Shown here piece after piece: positions 17,962 to 26,370 of a DNA stretch of 48,857 bases. Positions within the stretch are counted from its first letter, which is position 1. The number at the start of each line of letters is the position of its first letter. The notes under the pieces are model-generated. The model was not told the origin of the DNA, did not search any database, and saw nothing but the letters and a program-made list of their open reading frames with translations. Position numbers and translations under genes: made by a program. This DNA comes from Streptomyces pseudogriseolus (GTDB lineage: Bacteria; Actinomycetota; Actinomycetes; Streptomycetales; Streptomycetaceae). The stretch lies in NCBI GenBank assembly GCA_002154585.1, contig MUNG01000135.1:1-48857 (forward strand), given 5' to 3'.

Positions 17962-18534
17962 TCACTGCACGGGCGGCACCGACACCGCCATGATCATCAC
18001 CATCGGCTCGTCGCCCGTGTTGCCGTACGTGTGGGGCGCGTTGGCCTCGAAGGAGGCACTGGCGCCGTCCGGCACCCGGTGCTCCGTCCCGTCGACGGTG
18101 AGCGTCAGCTCCCCGGCCGTGACATGGACGAGTTCGACGGTGCCGGCGGGGTGGGGGTCGGAGTCGCTGCTCTCCCCCGGCATCAGCCGCCACTCCCACA
18201 TCTCCAGCGGTCCCGGCGCCTCGGTGCCGGCCAGCAGCCGGTTGTAGCTGCCGTGCTCGGTGTGCCAGAGCCGGACCGTCTGGTCGGCGGGGGTGATGCG
18301 GACCCGCGGGCCCCGCTCGTAGTCGAGCAGGGTGGGCACGCTGACGCCGAGTGCGTCGCCGATCTTGACGACCGTGCCGATGCTCGGGTTGGTGCGGGCC
18401 TGCTCGATCTGGATGAGCATGCCGCGGCTGACGCCCGCCCGCGCCGCGAGCATGTCCAGGGTGAAGCCGCGCTCGGTGCGCCAGCGCTTGACGTTGCGCG
18501 CCAGGGACCGGGTCAGCAGGTCGAGGTCCGCCAC
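17962..18534 (-). CDS. XRE-family regulator with C-terminal cupin
   Basis: 190 aa. HTH_3 domain (LARNVKRWRTERGFTLDMLAARAGVSRGMLIQIEQARTNPS region, residues 8-60) and a cupin-2 sensory domain (HPAGTVELVHVTAGELTLTVDG and ANAPHTYGNTGDEPMVM). Such proteins sense small molecules and repress transporters or catabolic genes. The GTG start at 18534 follows GGACGGA; a longer ATG start at 18609 is possible. Lies 43 nt upstream of the YbaK-like gene in the same direction, perhaps one transcript. Confidence 0.88.
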   Translation of the reverse strand: MADLDLLTRSLARNVKRWRTERGFTLDMLAARAGVSRGMLIQIEQARTNPSIGTVVKIGDALGVSVPTLLDYERGPRVRITPADQTVRLWHTEHGSYNRLLAGTEAPGPLEMWEWRLMPGESSDSDPHPAGTVELVHVTAGELTLTVDGTEHRVPDGASASFEANAPHTYGNTGDEPMVMIMAVSVPPVQ

Positions 18535-18649
18535 ATTCCGTCCGTTTCGACTGTCCGGATGACCGGGGCCGGCCCGTGCGACTGCGGTGCGGTGCACCCG
18601 GTGGTTCACCGCACTGTACTGCGAGGTCGCGGCGGGTGTGACCGGGGCG

Positions 18650-19462
18650 TCAGGCGCCGGGTTCCAGTTCGGCCAGTCGCGCCGCGCCGTTCGCGCCCAG
18701 CCCGGCCTCGTCCAGCTCGGCGAGGCGGGCCGCGCTCTCCTCGTCGAGCTCGGACAGCGCCCGCAGCTGGTCGGGCGTGATGTCGTCGGGCAGCGGCACG
18801 GGCGGCGGGGTGCGCAGCGGCGGCTGCCAGCCCTCGCCGGAAGTCCAGCGGCGTACGACCCGGGCGGGCGCGCCCGCGACCACGCAGTGGTCCGGCACCT
18901 CGCCCCGGACGACCGCGCCCGCGGCCACCACCACGTTCCGCCCGACGCGCGCGCCCGGCAGGATCACCGCGCCCGTGCCGATCCAGCAGCCGGGGCCGAT
19001 CTCCACCGGCTCCATCCGCGGCCACTGCTTGCCGATGGGCTCGTGCGGGTCGTCGTAGGAGTGGTTGGTGGAGGTGACGTAGACGTACGGGCCGAAGTAG
19101 CAGTCGCTGCCGATGGTCACGGTGGTGTCGGCGATGACATGGCTGCCGCGGCCGAGGACGACGCCGTCGCCGATGCGCAGGATCGGGTCGGGGCCGAGGT
19201 CGAGGCCGGGCATGAGGCCGGCGGTGAGGGTGACCTGCTCGCCGACGATGCAGTGCGCGCCGATCCGGATCCAGGGCTCGCCGAAGATCGTGCCGAGCGG
19301 GAAGGCGAGTCTGGTACCTGTTCCCATCGCGCCGAAGCGGAAGCGGCCGGGGTGCTCCGCGGTCACCGAGCCCGTGCGCTGCACCCAGGCCCAGCCCGCG
19401 TGGACCGCGCGCTGGGCGAGACCGCGCGGCCAGGACGAGAACGTGTTCTTGCGCTTGGGCAC
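18650..19462 (-). CDS. Left-handed beta-helix acyltransferase (maltose O-acetyltransferase-like)
   Basis: 270 aa. Hexapeptide repeats run from about residue 60 to 195 (IGAHCIVGEQVTL, IGDGVVLGRGSHV, TVTIGSDCYFGPYVYV, VEIGPGCWIGTGAVILPGARVG, VVAAGAVV) with the catalytic-type histidine in TSTNHSYDDPHEPIG. A C-terminal acidic helical tail follows. The acceptor is unknown (sugar, polysaccharide or antibiotic). GTG 19462 has GGTGAG upstream. Divergent from the gamma-carbonic anhydrase gene, another trimeric beta-helix protein. Confidence 0.85.
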   Translation of the reverse strand: MPKRKNTFSSWPRGLAQRAVHAGWAWVQRTGSVTAEHPGRFRFGAMGTGTRLAFPLGTIFGEPWIRIGAHCIVGEQVTLTAGLMPGLDLGPDPILRIGDGVVLGRGSHVIADTTVTIGSDCYFGPYVYVTSTNHSYDDPHEPIGKQWPRMEPVEIGPGCWIGTGAVILPGARVGRNVVVAAGAVVRGEVPDHCVVAGAPARVVRRWTSGEGWQPPLRTPPPVPLPDDITPDQLRALSELDEESAARLAELDEAGLGANGAARLAELEPGA

Positions 19463-19568
19463 CCGCTCACCGTAGTCCGCGGGTGCCGCGGGCACGGCCC
19501 GGCGCCCCTGTGATCTTCACCCCACCGGGTGGCGTACCGTTCCACCGACGTCCGACGAGGAGGCGACG

Positions 19569-20099
19569 ATGACGCACCAGGCTCTGATCACGGGTATCGG
19601 CGGCAGGGAGCCGCGGATCGACGAGGGGGCGTTCGTGGCGCCCACGGCGAGCGTGATCGGCGACGTGACGCTGCACGCGGGGGCGAGCGTCTGGTACGGC
19701 GCGGTGCTGCGCGGCGACGTGGAGTCGATCGCGGTGGGCGCGAGCAGCAACGTCCAGGACAACTGCACCCTGCACGCCGACCCCGGGTTCCCGGTGACCG
19801 TGGGCGAACGGGTCTCCGTCGGGCACAACGCGGTGGTCCACGGGGCGACCGTCGAGGACGACTGCCTGATCGGCATGGGCGCGACGGTCCTGAACGGCGC
19901 CGTGATCGGCGCGGGCTCGCTGGTTGCCGCGCAGGCGCTGGTGCCGCAGGGGATGCGGGTGCCCCCGGGCTCCCTGGTCGCGGGCGTCCCGGCGAAGGTA
20001 CGGCGCGAGCTGACGCCGGAGGAACGGGAGGGGCTGACCCTCAACGGGACGATGTACGCGGAGCTGGCGAAGGCGCATCGGGATCAGCACGGGGGGTGA
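19569..20099 (+). CDS. Gamma-type carbonic anhydrase family protein
   Basis: 176 aa hexapeptide-repeat protein of the gamma-CA/PaaY-like group. Zinc ligands are in place: H69 in TLHADPG and H86/H91 in GHNAVVHG. The catalytic glutamate of Cam is replaced in most relatives, so hydratase activity is uncertain; some members act on acyl-CoA. GAGGAGG lies upstream of ATG 19569. Followed by a 21-bp palindrome. Confidence 0.88.
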   Translation: MTHQALITGIGGREPRIDEGAFVAPTASVIGDVTLHAGASVWYGAVLRGDVESIAVGASSNVQDNCTLHADPGFPVTVGERVSVGHNAVVHGATVEDDCLIGMGATVLNGAVIGAGSLVAAQALVPQGMRVPPGSLVAGVPAKVRRELTPEEREGLTLNGTMYAELAKAHRDQHGG

Positions 20100-20129
20100 C
20101 GCGCGGGGCGCGGCCGGTCCAGTGTGCTC

Positions 20130-20198
20130 GGCTGCGGCGCCGTCGTGGCTGGTCGCGCAGTTCCCCGCGCCCCTGAAGGGGCGCGGGGAACTGCGCGA
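20130..20198. repeat. Dispersed palindromic repeat, copy 1 (terminator-like)
   Basis: A 23-nt flank (20130-20152) is followed by a perfect 21-bp stem (20153-20173 with 20178-20198) and a TGAA loop. An inverted copy, identical apart from the loop, is at 24105-24173. It separates the convergent gamma-CA and dedA genes and could terminate both. This CGCGCAGTTCCCCGCGCC-type hairpin is, from memory, dispersed in many Streptomyces chromosomes. Confidence 0.8.
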
Positions 20199-20239
20199 AC
20201 AACCCCCACCGGCCCGCACCTGGCCGCCGGCAGTCACCC

Positions 20240-20896
20240 CTACGGCGCCGACTCGGCTCGAACCGCTTCCTCGGCGGGAGCCGTCTCCGTGACGGCCGTC
20301 TTCTTGGCTTTGCGCTTGAGCATCAGCATCGACGTCAGCCCGATGAGTACCGCCAGCACCAGCCCCAGCCAGGAGAACCGCTTCAGCCACGACTCGGCGA
20401 CGATGCCCACGTAGTAGATGACGGCCGTGGTGCCGCCCGCCCACAGGATGCCGCCGAGCACGTTGGCGATCAGGAACTTCCAGTACGGCATCCGCAGCAC
20501 ACCCGCGAGCGGCCCGGCGAAGATGCGGAGGAGGGCGACGAAGCGGCCGAAGAAGACCGCCCACATGCCCCACTTCTGGAAGGACCGCTCGGCGGTCGCG
20601 ATGTGCGCCTCGCTGAAGTGGCGCGGGAACTTCCCGCCCAGCCAGGCCAGCAGCGGGCGTCCGCCCTTGCGGCCGATGGCGTAGCCGATCGAGTCGCCGA
20701 TGATCGCGCCGGCGGTGGCGCAGGCGCCGAGGACCACCGGATTGATGTCGCCGTGCTGGGAGGCGAGCAGCGCCGAGGAGACCAGGATGATCTCGCCGGG
20801 CAGCGGGATGCCCAGGCTCTCCAGCCCGATGACGATTCCCACCAGCGCGTACACGGCGACCGCGGGTACGGTCTCGAGCCATTCCTGGACGTGCAA
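20240..20896 (-). CDS. DedA-family membrane protein
   Basis: 218 aa, polytopic. Shows the DedA signatures ESLGIPLPGEIILVSSALLA, GDSIGYAIGRKGG, FFGRFVALLRIFAGPLAGV and GGILWAGGTT. DedA proteins have been linked to undecaprenyl-phosphate/lipid flipping and proton-dependent homeostasis. The start appears to be a rare TTG (20896) with GGAGGAAGAGG upstream; no ATG or GTG fits. A charged Lys/Ala/Glu tail ends the protein. Compare uppP and a TVP38 protein further right. Confidence 0.88.
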   Translation of the reverse strand: MHVQEWLETVPAVAVYALVGIVIGLESLGIPLPGEIILVSSALLASQHGDINPVVLGACATAGAIIGDSIGYAIGRKGGRPLLAWLGGKFPRHFSEAHIATAERSFQKWGMWAVFFGRFVALLRIFAGPLAGVLRMPYWKFLIANVLGGILWAGGTTAVIYYVGIVAESWLKRFSWLGLVLAVLIGLTSMLMLKRKAKKTAVTETAPAEEAVRAESAP

Positions 20897-21127
20897 CGCC
20901 TCTTCCTCCGGTCCGCCGATGCCGTGTGTCCGTGCGTGTGCGTGCCGCCCGGTCGAGGGGCACGGTCGGGAAGCCTACCGGGTCGCGGTGAACCGCCCCT
21001 TCAGGGCCGTGTGCCGGGCCACCGGGGGCCGGTCGGCCCATGCGCGGCGGCGGAAGACGGCGGGAGTGTGGAAGCAGCGGCTGGAGATGCCGACGACAGC
21101 CCGCACCTCGTATCCGGGAGGCCCGCC

Positions 21128-21592
21128 ATGTTCGCTCCTCCGTCCCCCAGCCTGCCGCGTGCCCTGCCCGCAGAGCACCGGGAGAGGCTCATGGCCACCG
21201 CCCGTGAGGTGTCCTTCCCGCCGGGGACCCGGCTGTTCGAGGAGGGCGCCCGGGCGGACCGGTTCTGGGTGATCAGGACCGGCACCGTGGAGCTGGACAT
21301 GCGCGTGCCGGGCCGCCGGGCCCTCGTCATCGAGCGGCTCGGGCACAACGAACTGGTCGGCTGGTCGTGGCTGTTCCACCCGCACGTCTGGCACCTGGGC
21401 GCCGAGGCGGCCACCCCGGTGCGGGCGTACGAGTTCGACGCCGCGTCCGTACTCGCCCTGTGCGAGGAGGACGCCGGTCTGGGCCGGGAGATCACCCGCT
21501 GGGTGGGCGAGGTGGTCGCCCACCGGCTGCACTCCTCCCGGGTCCGGCTGCTCGACCTGTTCGGCCCGTACGGCGCCGGCGCGGCCGTGTGA
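21128..21592 (+). CDS. Cyclic nucleotide-binding (CRP-fold) domain protein
   Basis: 154 aa, one cNMP-binding beta-roll: VSFPPGTRLFEEGARADRFWVIRTGTVELDM and LGHNELVGWSWLF, then a helical tail. There is no DNA-binding HTH. The phosphate-binding cassette lacks the canonical RxAxV arginine-serine pattern of CRP, so a ligand other than cAMP, or none, is likely. Comparable stand-alone domains occur in hydrogenase or redox operons. GGGAGG at 21116-21121 supports ATG 21128. The 231-bp region upstream shows no gene. Confidence 0.8.
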   Translation: MFAPPSPSLPRALPAEHRERLMATAREVSFPPGTRLFEEGARADRFWVIRTGTVELDMRVPGRRALVIERLGHNELVGWSWLFHPHVWHLGAEAATPVRAYEFDAASVLALCEEDAGLGREITRWVGEVVAHRLHSSRVRLLDLFGPYGAGAAV

Positions 21593-21687
21593 GATCCGCG
21601 ACCGGCACGCCCCGGTCCGGTGGTTGCTACGTCCCCGTCAAAGGGCAGTGACCGAATCGTGTCAGGGCGCGGCTAGGGTGACTGCCC

Positions 21688-22692
21688 ATGTGGCCAGGAC
21701 AGCAGCCGCCCGGGGGCGAGCAGAACCCGCAGTCGAACAATCCGTACCAGCAGCCGGGGTACCAGCAGCCGAATCCGTACCAGCAACCCGGCTACCAGCA
21801 GCCGAACCCGTACCAGCAGCAGCCGCAGTGGGGCGAGCCGACCACCGTGGGCATGCCGCAGCCGGACGGCGGCGGTGGCGGGAACCGTACGAAGCTGGTG
21901 GCGATCGTCGCGGCGACGGCGGTGGTCGTGGCGGCGGGCGTGACGGGCTTCCTGGTGCTCGGCGGCGACAAGGACGACGAGGCCGACGGCAAGAAGGGCA
22001 AGCCGAGCGCGACCGCGTCCAAGGACACCTCCGCCGAGCCGACCGCCTCCCCCTCGGGGGACAACCCGCGCGGCGGCGAGGGGGAGAAGGCGACGATCCC
22101 CGGCTGGCAGGTCGTGGTGAACACCCGCTTCGGCACCAAGTTCGACGTCCCCGCCGACTGGGAGATCGAGACGCCGGACACCTCGGTGGGCTTCGAGTGG
22201 GAGGAGAAGAACGGTGAGATGGGCCGCACCACCGTCACCGCCCCCGCCTATCTGAAGTCGAAGTGGTGCACCGCCGACGAGAACAAGGACGGCCGCACCG
22301 AGGACACCGCGCTCGTCACCGCGGGCACCCGCGGCGAGAACGGCGCGAAGGACACCAAGGAGGCGGCCGAGACCCGCGTCCCGTGGTGGATCTTCGGCGG
22401 TTACACGCAGCCCGACAAGAAGAGCGTGAAGTTCGACGCGCCGAAGCCGTACACGACGAAGTCCGGCATCACCGGGCACGTGGCCACGGCGCACTCGGAG
22501 GGCACGCCGCAGAAGGGCAAGTGCGACAGCGAGGGCAAGGCGATCACGTTCGGGTTCAAGAACGGCGCGGGCGACTTCGTCACCTGGAACCTGTACGGCG
22601 CGGCGGGCGTGAAGGACGAGATTCCCGAGGCGACCGTGCAGAAGATCCTCAGCACGGTCCGGCTGACCGAGGAACCGCCGACGGAGTCGTGA
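21688..22692 (+). CDS. Membrane-anchored extracellular protein with N-terminal Gln/Pro repeats
   Basis: 334 aa. Residues 18-47 are Asn/Pro/Tyr/Gln repeats (NPYQQPGYQQP twice then a partial), encoded by two near-identical 33-bp units at 21739-21771 and 21772-21804. One membrane helix (about 70-91) precedes a Lys/Ser/Thr linker and an extracellular domain (IPGWQVVVNTRFGTKFDVP, WIFGGYTQPDKK, ITFGFKNGAGDF) of the type I recall as DUF8017. Orientation would be cytoplasmic repeats and external domain. No known activity. A terminator hairpin follows. Confidence 0.82.
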   Translation: MWPGQQPPGGEQNPQSNNPYQQPGYQQPNPYQQPGYQQPNPYQQQPQWGEPTTVGMPQPDGGGGGNRTKLVAIVAATAVVVAAGVTGFLVLGGDKDDEADGKKGKPSATASKDTSAEPTASPSGDNPRGGEGEKATIPGWQVVVNTRFGTKFDVPADWEIETPDTSVGFEWEEKNGEMGRTTVTAPAYLKSKWCTADENKDGRTEDTALVTAGTRGENGAKDTKEAAETRVPWWIFGGYTQPDKKSVKFDAPKPYTTKSGITGHVATAHSEGTPQKGKCDSEGKAITFGFKNGAGDFVTWNLYGAAGVKDEIPEATVQKILSTVRLTEEPPTES

Positions 22693-22695
22693 CGG

Positions 22696-22723
22696 TCCGG
22701 GCCCGCGGGTGGGCGGGCCCGGA
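22696..22723 (+). terminator. Hairpin terminator after the repeat-containing membrane protein
   Basis: TCCGGGCCCGC (22696-22706) and GCGGGCCCGGA (22713-22723) form a perfect 11-bp stem with a 6-nt loop, directly after the stop and before the MFS promoter. Confidence 0.7.
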
Positions 22724-22729
22724 ACCCAT

Positions 22730-22759
22730 TTGGCAAGACGGCCCTCGCCCGGCGATAGT
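22730..22759 (+). promoter_or_regulatory. Candidate leaderless promoter of the MFS gene
   Basis: TTGGCA (22730-22735), an 18-nt spacer and GATAGT (22754-22759); the GTG start is 6 nt further on. No ribosome site is seen, consistent with a leaderless transcript. Confidence 0.5.
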
Positions 22760-22765
22760 CACCAG

Positions 22766-24049
22766 GTGCCGACCTCTGCCGCCCGCCGCCGCCCCGCCTG
22801 GGCCGGCCGCAACTACACGCTGCTGACCGCCTCCGCCGTGGTGACCAACCTGGGCAGCCACGGCGCGCTGATCGCCGCCGCGTTCGCCGTGCTGGGCGCG
22901 GGCGGCGACGGCGGGGACGTGGGCCTGGTGGCCGCCGCCCGCACCCTGCCGCTCGTGCTGTTCCTGCTGATCGGCGGCGCCGTCGCGGACCGGCTGCCAC
23001 GGCACCGGGTGATGGTCGCGGCCAACGCCCTGAACTGCGTCTCGCAAGGCGCGTTCGCCGCGCTGGTCCTCGCCGGTGAGCCGCGGCTGTGGCAGATGAT
23101 GCTGCTCAGCGCGCTCGGCGGCGCCGGGCAGGCATTTTTCAACCCGGCCGCCGAGGGCATGCTGCTCTCCTCCGTCGACGGCGAGCAGGCGGGCCGCGCG
23201 TTCGCGGTGTTCCGGATGGCGATGCACGGGGCGACCCTGGGCGGCGCCGCGCTCGGCGGGGCGATGGTCGCCGCGATCGGGCCGGGCTGGGTGCTGGCGG
23301 CGGACGCGGCGGCCTTCGCGGTCGCGGCGATGCTGCGGGCGTTCCTCGACGTGAAGCACATACCGCCGCGTGAGCCGGGCGGCGGTATGCTCGCCGACCT
23401 GCGGGACGGCTGGCGGGAGTTCACCGGCCGGCCGTGGCTGTGGGGCATCGTCGTGCAGTTCTCCATCGCCAACGCGGTCGTCGGCGCGGCCGACGCGGTC
23501 TACGGTCCGCTCGTCGCCCGCGACCATCTGGGCGGGGCGGCCCCCTGGGGCGTCGCGCTGGCCTTCTTCGGCGGCGGCACGGTGACGGGCGCGCTGCTGA
23601 TGACGCGCTGGCAGCCGCGCCGTCTGCTGCTGGTGGGCACGCTGTGCGTGTTCCCGCTGGCCCTGCCGTCCGCCGCGCTCGCGGTGCCCGTGCCGGTGGC
23701 GGTGCTGTGCGCGGTGATGTTCCTGACGGGGCTGTCCGTGGAGGTGTTCGGCGTCTCCTGGATGACCGCGCTGCACCAGGAGATACCCGAGGAGAAGCTG
23801 TCCCGGGTGTGCGCGTACGACTGGTTCGGCTCGGTCGCCCTGGTCCCGGCGGCGATGGCCCTCGCGGGCCCGGCGGAGTCGGCGTTCGGCCGGCCGGAGG
23901 CGTTGTGGGGCTGCGCGGCGTTGGTGGTTGTCGTCACAGCGGCGGTTTTGACGGTTCCGGACGTCCGCAACTTGCGCCGCCGCAAGCACCAGGTCACGGT
24001 CGCTGCGGCGCCCACTACCGATGCGGACGCCTCACTCCCAGCCGGCTGA
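22766..24049 (+). CDS. MFS transporter (EntS-like exporter)
   Basis: 427 aa, about 12 membrane helices. Starts VPTSAARRRPAWAGRNYTLLTASAVVTNLGSHG; includes GGAVADRLPRHRVM (loop 2-3 MFS motif), FNPAAEGMLLSSV and PREPGGGMLADLRDGWREF central loop. This belongs to the drug/siderophore exporter-like MFS group; the substrate is unknown. The GTG at 22766 is preferred over an upstream in-frame ATG because the promoter lies between them. Followed by palindromic repeat copy 2. Confidence 0.88.
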   Translation: MPTSAARRRPAWAGRNYTLLTASAVVTNLGSHGALIAAAFAVLGAGGDGGDVGLVAAARTLPLVLFLLIGGAVADRLPRHRVMVAANALNCVSQGAFAALVLAGEPRLWQMMLLSALGGAGQAFFNPAAEGMLLSSVDGEQAGRAFAVFRMAMHGATLGGAALGGAMVAAIGPGWVLAADAAAFAVAAMLRAFLDVKHIPPREPGGGMLADLRDGWREFTGRPWLWGIVVQFSIANAVVGAADAVYGPLVARDHLGGAAPWGVALAFFGGGTVTGALLMTRWQPRRLLLVGTLCVFPLALPSAALAVPVPVAVLCAVMFLTGLSVEVFGVSWMTALHQEIPEEKLSRVCAYDWFGSVALVPAAMALAGPAESAFGRPEALWGCAALVVVVTAAVLTVPDVRNLRRRKHQVTVAAAPTTDADASLPAG

Positions 24050-24104
24050 GACGCGCCGCGGGGGCAGGGGCCGGTACTTCGGCGTACGCCCGGTGGCGGG
24101 CCGT

Positions 24105-24173
24105 TCGCGCAGTTCCCCGCGCCCCCAAAGGGGCGCGGGGAACTGCGCGACCAGCCACGACGGCGCCGCAGCC
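24105..24173. repeat. Dispersed palindromic repeat, copy 2 (inverted relative to copy 1)
   Basis: Perfect 21-bp stem (24105-24125 with 24130-24150), loop CAAA, then a 23-nt flank (24151-24173) that is the exact reverse complement of the copy 1 flank. It lies between the convergent MFS and spermidine-synthase-like genes and ends just before the stop of the latter. Confidence 0.8.
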
Positions 24174-24179
24174 CGCCGC

Positions 24180-25025
24180 TCAACCCACCGCGAACGCCCC
24201 CGAGGGCGGCAGGGGTGACGGGACCGCCGTCCCGTCGTGAACCACAGGCGCGTCGCCCACAAAGGCATCCAGCACCGCCCCCGCCTCCACCCGCGCCGGA
24301 AACGGATCCGCCGCGACCGCACGGGTCAGCGCCGGTACATCCAGCGCGCGGTCGGAGACCGCGAGAACCGCGTTCCCGAACCGCCGCCCCCGCAACACCG
24401 CCGGCTCGGCGATCAGCACACACTCCGCGAACCGCGCGGCCACCGTCGCCAGCTGCGAGCGCAGGAACGCGAACGGCGCCGCGTCCGCGAGGTTGGCGAG
24501 GTAGACCCCGCCGGGCCGCAGCACCCGCGCGACCTCGTCGACGTACCCGACGGTGGTCAGATGCGCGGGCACCTGGGAGCCGCCGAAGACATCCGCGACC
24601 AGAACGTCCGCGCAGCGGTCCGGGGCCGCTTCGAGCCAGGCGCGGGCGTCCACCGAGTGCACGGTGACGCCGGCGCCGGCCGGAAGCGGCAGATGCTCGG
24701 CGACGAGAGCCGCGAGACCCGCGTCGGCCTCCACCACCTCCTGCCGTGACCCCGGCCGGGTGACCGCCAGGTACCGCGGCAACGTCATCGCCCCGCCTCC
24801 GAGATGCACCGCGTCCAGCGGCGCCCCGGGCTCGCCGGCCACGTCGAGGACGTGGCCGAGCCGACGCGCGTACTCGAACTCCAGGTGCGTCGGCTCGTCC
24901 AGGTCGACGTAGGACTGCGGGGCGCCGTCGACGGTCAGCAGCCAGGCCCGCTCCCGGTCGACGTCGGGCATCAGCTTGGCGGTGCCGTGGTCGACGGCGC
25001 GGGACACGGGGATGGACTCGCTCAC
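24180..25025 (-). CDS. Spermidine-synthase-like Rossmann protein
   Basis: 281 aa. Spermidine synthase fold: SYVDLDEPTHLEFEYARRL, LGGGAMTLPRYL (glycine motif I), VVEADAGLAALV, VHSVDARAWL and DVLVADVFGGSQVPAHL (gatekeeper region). Actinobacterial relatives are annotated spermidine synthase, but the catalytic aspartates for putrescine are not clearly kept, so a polyamine or other aminopropyl/methyl transfer role is open. The GTG start lies 38 nt downstream of the tuf3 stop, so the two may be co-transcribed. Confidence 0.75.
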   Translation of the reverse strand: MSESIPVSRAVDHGTAKLMPDVDRERAWLLTVDGAPQSYVDLDEPTHLEFEYARRLGHVLDVAGEPGAPLDAVHLGGGAMTLPRYLAVTRPGSRQEVVEADAGLAALVAEHLPLPAGAGVTVHSVDARAWLEAAPDRCADVLVADVFGGSQVPAHLTTVGYVDEVARVLRPGGVYLANLADAAPFAFLRSQLATVAARFAECVLIAEPAVLRGRRFGNAVLAVSDRALDVPALTRAVAADPFPARVEAGAVLDAFVGDAPVVHDGTAVPSPLPPSGAFAVG

Positions 25026-25063
25026 CGTCCCATTGTGCGGCCACCCCCGTGCCCGCCGATCGC

Positions 25064-26233
25064 TCAGCCGACCTCGGTCACCGTCCCCGCACCCACCGTG
25101 CGCCCGCCCTCGCGGACGGCGAAGCCGAGACCGGGCTCGAGCGGCACGTCGCGCCCCAGCTCCACGGTGGCGGTCACCGTGTCACCGGGCCGCGCCACCG
25201 CCGCCTCGCCGAGGTCGACGTTCCCGACGACGTCGGCGGTGCGGATGTAGAACTGCGGCCGGTAGCCGGTCGACAGCGGTGTCGTCCGGCCGCCCTCGCG
25301 GGCCGACAGCACGTACAGCCGCGCCGTGAACCGCCGGCTCGGCGTCACGCTGCCCGGCGCGGCCACCACGTGTCCGCGCCGCACCGCGTCGCGCGGCACC
25401 CCGCGCAGCAGCAGCGCCACGTTGTCCCCGGCCTGCGCCTCCTCCATCGGCTTGCCGAAGGTCTCCAGGCCGGTCACCACGGTCTCGGTGTCCGCGCCGA
25501 GCACCTGCACCCGGTCGCCGACCCGTACCGTGCCGCGCTCGACGGCGCCGGTGACGACGGTGCCGCGGCCGGTGATGGTGAGCACGTTCTCCACCGGCAG
25601 CAGGAACGGCGCGTCGAGATACCGCTCCGGCACGGGCACATAGGTGTCGACCGCGTCGAGCAGCGCCTCGACGGACGCGGTCCAGCGCGGGTCGCCCTCC
25701 AGCGCCTTGAGCCCGGAGACCCGGACGACGGGCGCCGCGTCACCGCCGTAGCCGTGCGCGGTGAGCAGTTCGCGGACCTCCAGCTCGACCAGGTCGGTCA
25801 GTTCCTCGTCGCCCGCGTCGGCCTTGTTGAGCGCGACGACGATGTGGTCGACGCCCACCTGCCGGGCGAGCAGCACGTGTTCGGCGGTCTGCGGCATGAT
25901 CCCGTCCAGCGCGGAGACGACGAGGATCGCCCCGTCGAGCTGGGCGGCGCCGGTGACCATGTTCTTCACGTAGTCGGCGTGGCCGGGCATGTCGACGTGC
26001 GCGTAGTGACGGGTGTCGGTCTCGTACTCGACGTGCGCAATGTTGATGGTGATGCCGCGGGCGGCCTCCTCCGGGGCGCGGTCGATGCGGTCGAACGGCA
26101 CGAACGTGCCGGCGCCCCGCTCGGCGAGCACCTTGGTGATGGCGGCGGTCAGGGTGGTCTTGCCGTGGTCGACATGGCCCATCGTGCCGATGTTGAGGTG
26201 CGGCTTGGTGCGGATGTACGCCGTCTTGGACAT
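25064..26233 (-). CDS. tuf3: Divergent elongation factor Tu (tuf3 type)
   Basis: 389 aa, all three EF-Tu domains. G1 GHVDHGKT (19-26), G3 DMPG (81-84, DCPG in most EF-Tu), G4 NKAD (136-139), [19 protein letters not shown] and a C-terminal [10 protein letters not shown]. Many core positions differ from standard EF-Tu and the protein contains no cysteine. This matches the extra stringent-response EF-Tu3 of Streptomyces, from memory. In E. coli numbering Y160 (kirromycin contact) aligns with His. The main tuf1 would lie beside fusA elsewhere. The ribosome site is weak, and a small ORF plus hairpins precede it. Confidence 0.92.
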   Translation of the reverse strand: MSKTAYIRTKPHLNIGTMGHVDHGKTTLTAAITKVLAERGAGTFVPFDRIDRAPEEAARGITINIAHVEYETDTRHYAHVDMPGHADYVKNMVTGAAQLDGAILVVSALDGIMPQTAEHVLLARQVGVDHIVVALNKADAGDEELTDLVELEVRELLTAHGYGGDAAPVVRVSGLKALEGDPRWTASVEALLDAVDTYVPVPERYLDAPFLLPVENVLTITGRGTVVTGAVERGTVRVGDRVQVLGADTETVVTGLETFGKPMEEAQAGDNVALLLRGVPRDAVRRGHVVAAPGSVTPSRRFTARLYVLSAREGGRTTPLSTGYRPQFYIRTADVVGNVDLGEAAVARPGDTVTATVELGRDVPLEPGLGFAVREGGRTVGAGTVTEVG

Positions 26234-26308
26234 GGCGGTACCTGGAAGCCTCTCAGGTGATGACGCATCAGGTCCCGGGCGCGGCGATGCGGCGCGCGGC
26301 CGGGACGG

Positions 26309-26370
26309 GGACCCCAGGAACCTGGCCGACCCTCCCCCTGCGGGGTCCGCCGGGCGATCCGGGGAGGGTC
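26309..26370 (-). promoter_or_regulatory. Candidate attenuator-like hairpins in the tuf3 leader
   Basis: Read on the minus strand, GACCCTCCCC (26370-26361) pairs with GGGGAGGGTC (26337-26328), a perfect 10-bp stem overlapping the stop of the small ORF. Inside its loop, GGACCCC (26348-26342) can instead pair with GGGGTCC (26315-26309). The two pairings cross, so they are either a pseudoknot or alternatives, as in attenuators. High GC makes chance pairing common. Confidence 0.35.

Noticed and set aside
20930-21127. Extra coding potential upstream of the cyclic-nucleotide-fold gene
   Set aside because: Frames continue from dedA antisense and lack a start with a ribosome site; ATG 21128 with GGGAGG is sufficient.
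21739-21804. CRISPR-like repeats
   Set aside because: The two units are adjacent, in frame and encode a protein repeat; no spacers.
24050-24240. Short ORFs translating the palindromic repeat (RGAGNCATSHDGAA)
   Set aside because: They are translations of the repeat itself, not genes.
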